A DNA stretch of 5,798 bases, taken from assembly GCA_026786155.1 (NCBI GenBank), contig JAJAYR010000219.1, forward strand, positions 1 through 5,798, given 5' to 3'. A program made the position numbers and the translations under genes. Positions within the stretch are counted from its first letter, which is position 1; the number at the start of each line of letters is the position of its first letter. Of the stretch, positions 1 through 5,141 are shown one piece after another. Below the pieces are notes generated by a model that saw only the letters and a program-made list of their open reading frames with translations, was not told the DNA's origin and ran no database searches. The DNA is from Pyrinomonadaceae bacterium. GTDB lineage: Bacteria > Acidobacteriota > Blastocatellia > Pyrinomonadales > Pyrinomonadaceae.

Positions 1-73
1 CTAAATGGTCGCGTCATATACAAAACAGGAAAACGAATTGTTTTCAAAAATCACGTTTCAGGAGAACAAAATT

Positions 74-223
74 ATGATTAATATGATGACCGATTTGCTT
101 TATTATCTTCCTTATTTTTTGATTGTCGGCGCGGCATTTTTACTGGTGTCGGCAGGTGGGATTTTTAGTGTCAAACATCTTAACAATCCGCGAAATACGG
201 TGGTCAAAAGACAAAAACTTTAA
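74..223 (+). CDS. Small single-pass membrane protein, function unknown
   Basis: A 49-residue protein with one hydrophobic segment at about residues 7-29 (core LPYFLIVGAAFLLVSAGGIF), followed by a basic tail (KH, R, KRQK), as in a single-pass inner-membrane protein with its C-terminus in the cytoplasm. The ATG at 74 is chosen because AGGAGA at 60-65 lies at good Shine-Dalgarno distance. The in-frame ATG at position 5 would add 23 polar residues and has almost no upstream sequence to judge. The TAA stop shares the palindromic TTAA (220-223) with the stop of the convergent anti-sigma gene. I do not recognise a family. The clear ribosome binding site and coherent hydrophobic segment argue that it is expressed. 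Small membrane proteins of this kind often modulate larger membrane complexes, but nothing here names a partner. Confidence 0.55.
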   Translation: MINMMTDLLYYLPYFLIVGAAFLLVSAGGIFSVKHLNNPRNTVVKRQKL

Positions 224-540
224 CCCGATTTTTTGGCGGATTCGAGCGCGGCTTTGATGCGTTCGCGGGCGTTGCCGGAAAGTTTCGGCGTTGATTCCGA
301 ATCGAGTTTTTCTTCGCCCGAAGGCTTGACCATTTCGCCCATTTTTTTAATTTGCGCGGTGTATCGGCGGCAGGCTTCGCAGGTGAAAAAATGCAGTTTC
401 ATCAGGATTTTTTCGCGCCGAGCGAGCGGACGTTCGAGCGATTCGGAAAACAGCGGCGTTAATGCCCGGCACGACGGCAATCTTCGCGCCAGTCGTAAAA
501 TTAACTGCCATTTTAATTTTTGATAAGTCGAATCAGCCAT
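220..540 (-). CDS. Soluble zinc-finger anti-sigma factor (zf-HC2/ZAS type)
   Basis: A 106-residue protein with the zinc-binding anti-sigma signature: Cys24, then 25 residues later His50-x3-Cys54-x2-Cys57 (HFFTCEAC). In characterised ZAS proteins this helix-loop-helix wraps around the cognate ECF sigma factor and blocks RNA polymerase binding; the Cys/His cluster holds zinc and is redox-sensitive in some members. No transmembrane segment is present, so it should act in the cytoplasm. The C-terminal half (about residues 65-106) is charged and probably helical. The ATG at 538-540 lies one base after the TAA of the upstream sigma gene (TAA-A-ATG), so translational coupling is likely and the pair forms a sigma/anti-sigma module. 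Family membership is well supported by motif and position. What signal it senses cannot be read from the sequence. Confidence 0.85.
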   Translation of the reverse strand: MADSTYQKLKWQLILRLARRLPSCRALTPLFSESLERPLARREKILMKLHFFTCEACRRYTAQIKKMGEMVKPSGEEKLDSESTPKLSGNARERIKAALESAKKSG

Positions 541-541
541 T

Positions 542-1168
542 TTATAAATCAGCGCGGTTCGGCGCGGCGGCGGTAAACCAGTTGACTTCGATACAGCGGC
601 GCAGATGAAGCCGTGCGCGGTGCATCATCGTCCAGTAATTATTCGTCGAAATTTGCAGAACTCCGCAAATCTCCGCGCTTTCCAACCCGTCAACTTCGCG
701 CATCACGAAAGCGTTGGCGATGCGTTCGGGCAGATTTTCCAGACAGCTTCCGAAAACGATTTGAAATTCGCCTTCTTCGACGTGTCGCAGCGGGCTTTCA
801 TTTTCCCAGTCGGCGGGAGCAAAACGGTCGTTCCAATGCCCGTCCCATTCATCCGTGCGCTCGAACATATAATTATAACTCGACAAATCGGCTTCTTCAG
901 CGGTTATTTCCGCCGCCGGACTGTTTTTTTTGAAAAAATCGTAAATTTTGTGTTTGAGAATCCCGGTCAGCCACGTTTTTTCCGCGCTTTTTCCCGCGTA
1001 AGAATTGTTCGATTGAATCGCCGCCAGAAAAGTTTCCTGCACGATGTCTTCCGCCGCCGACTCTTCACGGACGCGCCGCAGCGCAAACGCGAACAGGTAA
1101 TCGCCGTAAAGCTCGAACCATTCGAGCGGATCACTCAAAGTAGAATTTCTGTTTGTTTCTTCCTTCAC
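542..1168 (-). CDS. ECF-type RNA polymerase sigma factor (sigma-70 family), paired with an anti-sigma factor
   Basis: A 208-residue sigma factor with only regions 2 and 4. Region 2 spans about residues 17-80: YGDYLFAFALRRVR, the core-binding and -10 helix around AAEDIVQETF (residues 38-47), then KTWLTGILKHKIYDFFK. Region 4 spans about 137-192, with the -35-reading helix-turn-helix at DGLESAEICGVL and NNYWTMMHRARLHLR. An unusually long acidic, Trp-rich linker (about 82-134) separates them. The end LRRCIEVNWF is characteristic of a conserved one-per-genome sigma-70 subgroup (I think TIGR02943, from memory, unconfirmed). The start is GTG at 1166-1168; the sequence before it has no good Shine-Dalgarno, so coupling to the small gene 13 nt upstream is plausible. 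The anti-sigma gene follows after one base. The target regulon is unknown. Confidence 0.92.
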   Translation of the reverse strand: MKEETNRNSTLSDPLEWFELYGDYLFAFALRRVREESAAEDIVQETFLAAIQSNNSYAGKSAEKTWLTGILKHKIYDFFKKNSPAAEITAEEADLSSYNYMFERTDEWDGHWNDRFAPADWENESPLRHVEEGEFQIVFGSCLENLPERIANAFVMREVDGLESAEICGVLQISTNNYWTMMHRARLHLRRCIEVNWFTAAAPNRADL

Positions 1169-1181
1169 TTTTTAAAATTTA

Positions 1182-1364
1182 TCATCCGCTTTCCCGGATC
1201 AGATTCAGCACTTTTGCTTCGAGTTCAGCGGGAACGGCGACGTTTTTAACGGCGCGGCGCAACTTTCGGCTGAAATCTTCGTCCGCCGAAACTTTGTCGG
1301 AAACTGATTCTTTTTTCGTTTCAAATGATTCTTGCTCATTTCCCGAAATAAAAAATTTCTTCAT
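1182..1364 (-). CDS. Small hypothetical protein ahead of the sigma factor, possible regulatory partner
   Basis: A 60-residue charged protein, first in the minus-strand unit and 13 nt before the sigma gene. The N-terminal half (to about residue 30) is polar and probably disordered. The C-terminal half reads FSRKLRRAVKNVAVPAELEA followed by KVLNLIRE, an amphipathic pattern resembling the short helix with a VPxxLxxxI motif found near zinc-finger anti-sigma domains, but there is no Cys or His, so it is not itself a zinc finger. It begins at ATG 1362-1364; the upstream sequence has only a weak GAG as ribosome binding site. Being sandwiched between the control region and the sigma gene, in the same direction, suggests a co-transcribed accessory regulator, but this is inference. 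I assign no family. A short chance ORF is possible, though the placement and start argue for a real gene. Confidence 0.55.
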   Translation of the reverse strand: MKKFFISGNEQESFETKKESVSDKVSADEDFSRKLRRAVKNVAVPAELEAKVLNLIRESG

Positions 1365-1398
1365 TTATTTTCGCTCATTTTCGATCAAAGTAAAATTT

Positions 1399-1414
1399 CC
1401 GTTTTTAAAAACGG
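1399..1414. promoter_or_regulatory. Perfect 16-bp palindrome in the divergent control region, candidate operator
   Basis: CCGTTTTTAAAAACGG is identical to its own reverse complement over all 16 bases. It lies 35 bp upstream of the minus-strand unit (ATG at 1364) and 181 bp before the plus-strand sigma gene. A two-fold symmetric site without a loop suits a dimeric DNA-binding protein better than an RNA hairpin. Its position fits overlap with the minus-strand promoter, so autoregulation of the sigma unit is possible. The TA-rich centre makes partial chance symmetry easier, but the flanking CCG/CGG arms are fully matched. Confidence 0.4.
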
Positions 1415-1515
1415 CTTAATTTCCTTTCCTGTTTATCGCATAATTGCCTTTGTTTATTCCATTTTCACCAATCGCCAAAATTATTTTATTTTTTTTCAAA
1501 AAAATCTGTAAGGTT

Positions 1516-1543
1516 TTGCCTTCTTCGGCGGACAAAGTATTAA
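1516..1543 (+). promoter_or_regulatory. Candidate housekeeping-type promoter of the second sigma gene
   Basis: TTGCCT at 1516-1521 and TATTAA at 1538-1543 are separated by 16 bp and match the -35/-10 consensus at four positions each. Transcription would start about 45 bp before the ATG at 1595. The poly-A/T stretch just upstream (about 1480-1503) could serve as an UP element. The matches are modest and the region is AT-rich, so this is only a candidate. No convincing ECF-type (GGAAC ... GTC) promoter was seen here. Confidence 0.25.
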
Positions 1544-1594
1544 AGGCTGAAATAATTTTTTAATCAGCGACGAAAATTTAGACGGAGAAAGATT

Positions 1595-2173
1595 ATGGAA
1601 AACAATTTAGAAGAAAGATTCGCCAATGAAGCAATGCCGCATTTGAAAGATATTTACCGCACCGCCGCGCGTCTGACGCACAGCCTGACCGAAGCCGAAG
1701 ACATCGCGCAGGAAGTTTTTTTGCAGGCGTGGAAATCCTTCGACAAATATGAAGCGGGAACGAACTGCCGCGCGTGGCTTTATCAGATAATGTTTTTCAA
1801 AATCAGCCATTTTCGCCGCTCATTCGTGATGCGCTCGAAATTTTTTCAAAGCGACGATGAAGAAGGCACGATCTTCGCCAACGCCGCCGCCGAAACTCCG
1901 ATTCCGCAGCACCTGACCGACGAAGATATTATCAAAGCCGTTGACAAACTTTCGCCGAAATTTCGCGCCGTCGTGCTGCTCGCCGATGTCGAGGAATTTT
2001 CTTACAGGGAAGTCGCCGAAATTCTGCAAGTTCCAATCGGCACGGTAATGTCGCGTCTGAGTCGCGGCAGAAAACTCTTGCGCGAATCGCTCTCGAAAGT
2101 CGCGCCCGAATACGGATTCAAAAATAAGGCTGCCGCCTTCGTCAATCAAACGAATTTATGCGCCGCCTGTTAA
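1595..2173 (+). CDS. ECF-type RNA polymerase sigma factor with C-terminal CxxC tail
   Basis: A 192-residue sigma-70 family protein of ECF type. Region 2 covers about residues 15-76: LTEAEDIAQEVFLQAW (residues 31-46, core contact and -10 recognition) and GTNCRAWLYQIM leading to the basic ISHFRRS. Region 4 covers about 107-168: LSPKFRAVVLLADVEEFSYR and the helix-turn-helix EVAEILQVPIGTVMSRLSRG. After region 4 there is a short tail, about 169-192, ending NLCAAC, so Cys189 and Cys192 form a terminal CxxC. The start ATG has GGAG at 1584-1587, spacing 7. Unlike the divergent sigma gene it is not followed by an anti-sigma gene; the next gene, an SDR, starts 108 bp downstream. It is distinct from ECF41, lacking the large SnoaL-like C-terminal domain. 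It may control the downstream enzymes, which is inference from position only. Confidence 0.93.
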   Translation: MENNLEERFANEAMPHLKDIYRTAARLTHSLTEAEDIAQEVFLQAWKSFDKYEAGTNCRAWLYQIMFFKISHFRRSFVMRSKFFQSDDEEGTIFANAAAETPIPQHLTDEDIIKAVDKLSPKFRAVVLLADVEEFSYREVAEILQVPIGTVMSRLSRGRKLLRESLSKVAPEYGFKNKAAAFVNQTNLCAAC

Positions 2174-2187
2174 ATAAATATTAATTT

Positions 2188-2209
2188 GGAATAGACGAAA
2201 GGTCTTTCC
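2188..2209 (+). other. Short hairpin after the second sigma gene, possible attenuator or weak terminator
   Basis: GGAA (2188-2191), one bulged T, AGAC (2193-2196), a 5-nt loop, then GTCT (2202-2205) and TTCC (2206-2209) form an 8-bp stem 15 nt after the sigma stop codon. No T-run follows (the next bases are GCATTTAAAA), so it is not a classical intrinsic terminator. A second small stem, TCGCAA (2234-2239) with TTGCGA (2247-2252) around an all-A loop, lies between it and the SDR ribosome binding site. Together they may modulate read-through or protect mRNA ends. Confidence 0.3.
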
Positions 2210-2281
2210 GCATTTAAAAAAACAATTAAATAATCGCAAAAAAAAATTGCGAGAATAAACAACGGAGAAGGATAAAAAACA

Positions 2282-3031
2282 ATGAGCAAATTTAATGGAA
2301 AAGTCGCCGTCGTAACCGGCGGCAACAGCGGAATCGGATTGGCGACAGCCAAAGTATTAGCGGCAAACGGCGCGAAAGTCGTCATCACCGGACGCGATCA
2401 GAAAACTTTGGACGCAGCCGTCAAAGAAATCGGCGGCGAAACGCTCGGCGTAAAAACCGACATTTCAAAATTGAGTGAAATAGAAAATTTATTTGCCGAA
2501 GCGAGCGAAAAATTCGGCAAGATTGACATTCTTTTCGTCAACGCGGGCGGCGGCAAATTCGCGCCGCTCGAACAATCGGACGAGGCTCTGTTTGATGAAG
2601 TTGTTGACACGAATTTCAAAGGTTCGTATTTCACCGTCAAATACGCTTCGCCGCATTTGAACGACGGCGCGTCAATTATTTTTACGACGACCGTCGCCGC
2701 CAAAACCGGAATGCCGAGAGCGAGCGTTTACGGCGCGAGCAAAGCGGCTCTGCACGCTTTAACGAAAATTTTCGCCGCCGAACTGGTCGGTCGCAAAATT
2801 CGCGTCAATGCCGTCAGTCCGGGACCGATTGACACGCCGATTTTCGACCGGATGGGAATTCCCGCCGAAGCGAAAGCTGATGCCAAAGCCGGAATCGTCG
2901 CGCAAGTTCCGATGAAGCGAATGGGAACAATCGAAGAAGTCGCCAAAACGGTGGCATTTCTCGCTTCCGATGACGCGGGTTTTATTACCGGCGTGGATTT
3001 GGATGTTGATGGCGGAATGGCGCGACTTTGA
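2282..3031 (+). CDS. SDR family NAD(P)-dependent oxidoreductase
   Basis: A 249-residue classical short-chain dehydrogenase/reductase, full length for the family. The Rossmann glycine motif TGGNSGIG is at residues 12-19. Arg38 after the second strand (VITGR) suggests NADP(H) preference. D60 sits at the adenine pocket, NAG at 87-89, and the structural Asn at 111. The active site has Tyr150 and Lys154 (YGASK). The usual catalytic Ser, 13 residues before the Tyr, is Thr137 here (FTTTVAA). PGPIDTP (180-186) and the end DVDGGMARL are standard cofactor and C-terminal motifs. The family oxidises alcohols or reduces carbonyls in the cytoplasm; the substrate cannot be predicted. The ATG is preceded by AAGGA at 2268-2272, spacing 9. 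It lies between the sigma gene (108 bp) and the AhpD-like gene (198 bp), same direction. Confidence 0.95.
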   Translation: MSKFNGKVAVVTGGNSGIGLATAKVLAANGAKVVITGRDQKTLDAAVKEIGGETLGVKTDISKLSEIENLFAEASEKFGKIDILFVNAGGGKFAPLEQSDEALFDEVVDTNFKGSYFTVKYASPHLNDGASIIFTTTVAAKTGMPRASVYGASKAALHALTKIFAAELVGRKIRVNAVSPGPIDTPIFDRMGIPAEAKADAKAGIVAQVPMKRMGTIEEVAKTVAFLASDDAGFITGVDLDVDGGMARL

Positions 3032-3229
3032 ACAACTGATAAATACAATTAGGGAAAAAAGGGGAAGATAATTTTTTCAATCGTGTTGTCTTTTCTTAAC
3101 CGGCAAATGAATTTGTTTTGTTGGCGAGACTAATGAAAAGCGGCACGGAAACATTTAATAGATAGTTTAAAGAGATGTGAAGAAAAATCTTCGGAAAGCT
3201 GAAAAAGCAAAAATACAGGGAGAAATAAA

Positions 3230-3784
3230 ATGACAAGAATAAATGCAGTCAACTACGAATCATCGGAAGGCAAAACAAAAGAGTTGCTCGATGCGGTCAA
3301 TAAACAACTCGGTTTCGTGCCGAATTTGATGAAAACGCTCGGCAATTCGCCGGTCGCTTTGGAAGCGTATCTGAATTTGAACGGAACGCTCGGCAAAAGT
3401 TTGAACGCCAAACTGCGCGAGCAAATCTCGGTTTTGACGGCGGAAGAAAACGGCTGCGGTTACTGCGCTTCGGCGCATACGGCAATCGGGAAAATGGTCG
3501 GCTTGAGCGAAGAAGAAATTCTCTCGGCGCGTGAAGCAAAATCCGGCGAAGCGAGAACGGACGCGGCTTTGAAATTCGCCAAAACGATTTTGGAAAAACG
3601 CGGAAACGTCGCGGATGAAGATTTAAGCGCGGTCAAAACCGCCGGATTTTCAAGTGGCGAAATCGCCGAAATCGTCGCCAATGTCGCGCTCAATGTTTTC
3701 ACGAATTATCTGAACAACGTCGCGCAAACCGAGATTGATTTTCCGAAAGTCGAAGTCCCGCTCAAACGCACGGCAAATGCCTGA
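3230..3784 (+). CDS. AhpD-like carboxymuconolactone decarboxylase family protein (peroxidase-related)
   Basis: A 184-residue all-helical protein of the CMD/AhpD superfamily. The signature EENGCGYCASAH (residues 72-83) gives the redox pair Cys76-x2-Cys79 and His83. Glu64 (LREQI), twelve residues before the first Cys, matches the proton-relay Glu of mycobacterial AhpD. In AhpD these residues reduce peroxiredoxin AhpC or peroxides through a thiol/disulfide cycle. The N-terminal FVPNLMKTLGNSPVALEAY and the later NVALNVFTNYLNNVAQTEID are typical of the peroxidase-related CMD subgroup rather than of the true decarboxylase. A likely role is cytoplasmic peroxide or thiol-disulfide chemistry, probably as a homo-oligomer; the electron partner is unknown, and no ahpC is in the window. 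AGGGAGA at 3217-3223 with spacing 6 is a strong ribosome binding site. Confidence 0.92.
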   Translation: MTRINAVNYESSEGKTKELLDAVNKQLGFVPNLMKTLGNSPVALEAYLNLNGTLGKSLNAKLREQISVLTAEENGCGYCASAHTAIGKMVGLSEEEILSAREAKSGEARTDAALKFAKTILEKRGNVADEDLSAVKTAGFSSGEIAEIVANVALNVFTNYLNNVAQTEIDFPKVEVPLKRTANA

Positions 3785-3798
3785 AAAAACTGAAAAGA

Positions 3799-3845
3799 GA
3801 ATTGCGGTTTGATTCGGAACGAGTCTTAAAATCAAACCGCAATTC
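3799..3845. repeat. Strong inverted repeat (16-bp perfect stem, 15-nt loop)
   Basis: The left arm 3799-3814 (GAATTGCGGTTTGATT) is exactly complementary to the right arm 3830-3845, with 15 nt between. It starts 15 nt after the AhpD-like gene and ends 17 nt before the next ATG, so it fills the 78-bp spacer. On the plus strand no T-run follows. Read on the minus strand it is followed by a T-rich stretch (complement of the A-runs at 3784-3797), but no minus-strand gene needs ending there. It could act as a Rho-independent-like or processing/stabilising hairpin that separates expression of the AhpD-like gene from the following pair, or as a protein binding site. Confidence 0.7.
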
Positions 3846-3862
3846 CGTCATCAGAAGTTACA

Positions 3863-4477
3863 ATGTCGCATAAATTTTTCGATTTGACTTTTACCGAAAG
3901 CGTCAAGCGAGCGCAGGAACAATACGGTTCGCGGCGCAATTTCGTGCGTTTTGAAGGCGGCGAACCTGATTTTTACGGCTTGACCGATGCGGAAGCAGAT
4001 TTTATCGAGCGGATGGACGGATTTTATCTGGCAACCGTCGGCACGAACTTGCAGCCGTATATTCAGTTTCGCGGCGGCGCGGCGGGCTTTTTGAAAGTCT
4101 TGGACGACAAAACTCTCGGTTACGCCGATTTTCGCGGCAATCTGCAATATATTTCGGTCGGAAATCTGGCGGCGAACGACAAAGCCGCATTGTTTTTGAT
4201 GGATTACGCGAACCTTCAGCGTCTGAAAATTCTGGCGCGAATCGAAATCAAAGACGCGAAAGACGCGCCCGAATTAATTGAAAAACTGGCTGTTACCGAT
4301 TACAAAGCGAAAATCGAACGCGCCGTCATCATTCACGTCGAAGCCTTCGACTGGAATTGTCCGCAGCACATCGCGCCGAAATTCACGCTCGAACAAATCA
4401 AACAAATTAATGCTCCGCTCTACGATCATATCGAGAAACTGGAAAAAGAAATCACCGAATTAAAAAAAGTGAGGTAA
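3863..4477 (+). CDS. Pyridoxamine 5'-phosphate oxidase-like flavin-nucleotide-binding protein
   Basis: A 204-residue protein of the PNPOx-like split-barrel superfamily (COG3576-like). The core is at about residues 46-115: DGFYLATVGTNLQPYIQFRG, GFLKVLDDKTLGYADFRGN, QYISVGNLAANDKAALFLMD, which form the FMN-binding barrel strands. NCPQHI (165-170) is a conserved C-terminal motif of this subgroup. The last 20 residues (HIEKLEKEITELKK) look like a short coiled coil, perhaps for dimerisation. Relatives bind FMN or F420-type flavins and are mostly uncharacterised; true pyridoxamine-phosphate oxidase activity should not be assumed. The ribosome binding site is weak (AGAAG at 3853-3857), and a strong hairpin ends 17 nt before the start. 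The NTF2-like gene follows after 6 nt, so these two form a transcription unit. Confidence 0.9.
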   Translation: MSHKFFDLTFTESVKRAQEQYGSRRNFVRFEGGEPDFYGLTDAEADFIERMDGFYLATVGTNLQPYIQFRGGAAGFLKVLDDKTLGYADFRGNLQYISVGNLAANDKAALFLMDYANLQRLKILARIEIKDAKDAPELIEKLAVTDYKAKIERAVIIHVEAFDWNCPQHIAPKFTLEQIKQINAPLYDHIEKLEKEITELKKVR

Positions 4478-4483
4478 AAATTT

Positions 4484-4894
4484 GTGTCAATCCTGATTAT
4501 CAAACCGCCATTCACATTTGAAACCGCAGCGGCAAAAGTGCAAACCGCCGAAGACGCTTGGAATACGCGCGATCCCGAAAAAGTTTGTCTCGCTTACACG
4601 ATTGACACCGAATGGCGCAACCGCACGGAGTTTATTAACGGACGCGACGAGGTAAAGGCTTTTTTATATCGAAAATGGAAGCAGGAACTCGATTACAAAC
4701 TCAAAAAAGAACTCTGGGGTTTTCGTGAAAACCGGATGGCGGTGCGTTTTGAATACGAATGGCACGACGCGGAAAACAACTGGTTTCGCAGCTACGGCAA
4801 TGAACTCTGGGAATTCGACGTGGAAGGTTTGATGCGAAAGCGTTACGCGAGCATCAACGATTTGGTGATTAGTGAATCGGCGCGGTATTTATAA
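4484..4894 (+). CDS. NTF2-like protein, DUF1348 family
   Basis: A 136-residue protein of the nuclear transport factor 2 / SnoaL-like fold, matching the DUF1348 (COG3558) pattern: PPFTFETAAAKV, then AEDAWNTRD (22-30), WRNRTEFINGRDEV (44-57), KWKQELDYKLKKELWGF, VRFEYEWHDAENNWFRSYGN and the end KRYASINDLVISE. The cone-shaped barrel of this fold holds small ligands or enzyme substrates; this family's function is unknown. The start is GTG at 4484-4486, with GAGG at 4471-4474 (spacing 9). That ribosome binding site lies inside the last codons of the upstream flavin-binding gene, whose stop is 6 nt before, so the two are co-transcribed and probably translationally coupled. It is of interest that an NTF2-fold protein lies in a sigma/SDR/CMD neighbourhood. 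Confidence 0.9.
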   Translation: MSILIIKPPFTFETAAAKVQTAEDAWNTRDPEKVCLAYTIDTEWRNRTEFINGRDEVKAFLYRKWKQELDYKLKKELWGFRENRMAVRFEYEWHDAENNWFRSYGNELWEFDVEGLMRKRYASINDLVISESARYL

Positions 4895-4954
4895 TTTACG
4901 AGAAGCAAAAATTTAATCAGCGCATTTCCAATTTTTCGATTGCTGAAATATTTA

Positions 4955-4989
4955 GAAGAATTTGACGGTTAAGACGCGCCGAATTCTTC
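4955..4989. repeat. Inverted repeat in the convergent spacer, possible transcription end signal
   Basis: GAAGAATT (4955-4962) is complementary to AATTCTTC (4982-4989) with 19 nt between; CGG near 4966-4968 can pair with CCG near 4979-4981 after a 3-nt bulge, extending the stem. It begins 60 bp after the DUF1348 stop and lies between convergent genes, where a terminator is expected. No T-run follows on the plus strand, so its role is uncertain. Confidence 0.35.
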
Positions 4990-5004
4990 GACGAAACTGT
5001 AATC

Positions 5005-5133
5005 TCAAAACACTCCATAATCTTTTTATCCGAAAACCAATTCCCCGCCGAGACTGCCTTGATATGCCGATGCCGCAACTACAGCGGCGGCTAAAATAAA
5101 ATAGAAAAGGCTAGGTTCAGGTTTAAAAACGGG
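5005..5133 (-). pseudogene. Decayed fragment of a membrane protein (possibly DUF2231-like)
   Basis: Read on the minus strand from 5133, an open stretch of 35 codons gives PVFKPEPSLFYFILAAAVVA and then ASAYQGSLGGELVFG, then a TAA (5026-5028), then KDYGVF and a TGA (5005-5007). A hydrophobic helix followed by a GGxLVFG-x-KDYGVF string looks like real protein, reminiscent of the last helix and GGxLV motif of DUF2231-type membrane proteins. There is no start: an in-frame TAG (5134-5136) precedes it, two codons after an ATG overlapping the receptor stop. With stops on both sides and one inside, this looks like a remnant of a gene truncated next to the receptor gene. The family assignment is a weak recollection; chance coding likeness cannot be excluded. 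Confidence 0.35.
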
Positions 5134-5141
5134 CTAAGCCA

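Noticed and set aside
605..1249. A 214-codon plus-strand ORF opposite the sigma gene
   Set aside because: It is an antisense shadow: the opposite strand encodes a clear ECF sigma factor with conserved region 2 and 4 motifs, while this frame has an Arg/Phe-rich sequence with no recognisable domain.
1820..2149. A 109-codon minus-strand ORF inside the second sigma gene
   Set aside because: It is antisense to conserved sigma region 4 and lacks its own ribosome binding site or any recognisable motif.
3086..3152. Possible promoters upstream of the AhpD-like gene (TTGTCT at 3086; an ECF-like GGAAAC at 3147)
   Set aside because: No partner -10 element at proper spacing was convincing. The spacer 3032-3229 probably contains a promoter, but I cannot point to it.
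3179..3192. Small perfect hairpin GAAGA-AAAA-TCTTC upstream of the AhpD-like gene
   Set aside because: A five-pair stem in A-rich sequence is expected by chance and has no flanking signal supporting a terminator or riboswitch.
5103..5140. GGCT...AGCC stem with T-rich tail after the receptor stop on the minus strand, as an intrinsic terminator
   Set aside because: Only four pairs form before mismatches and the loop is long, and the same bases are better explained by the membrane-protein remnant.
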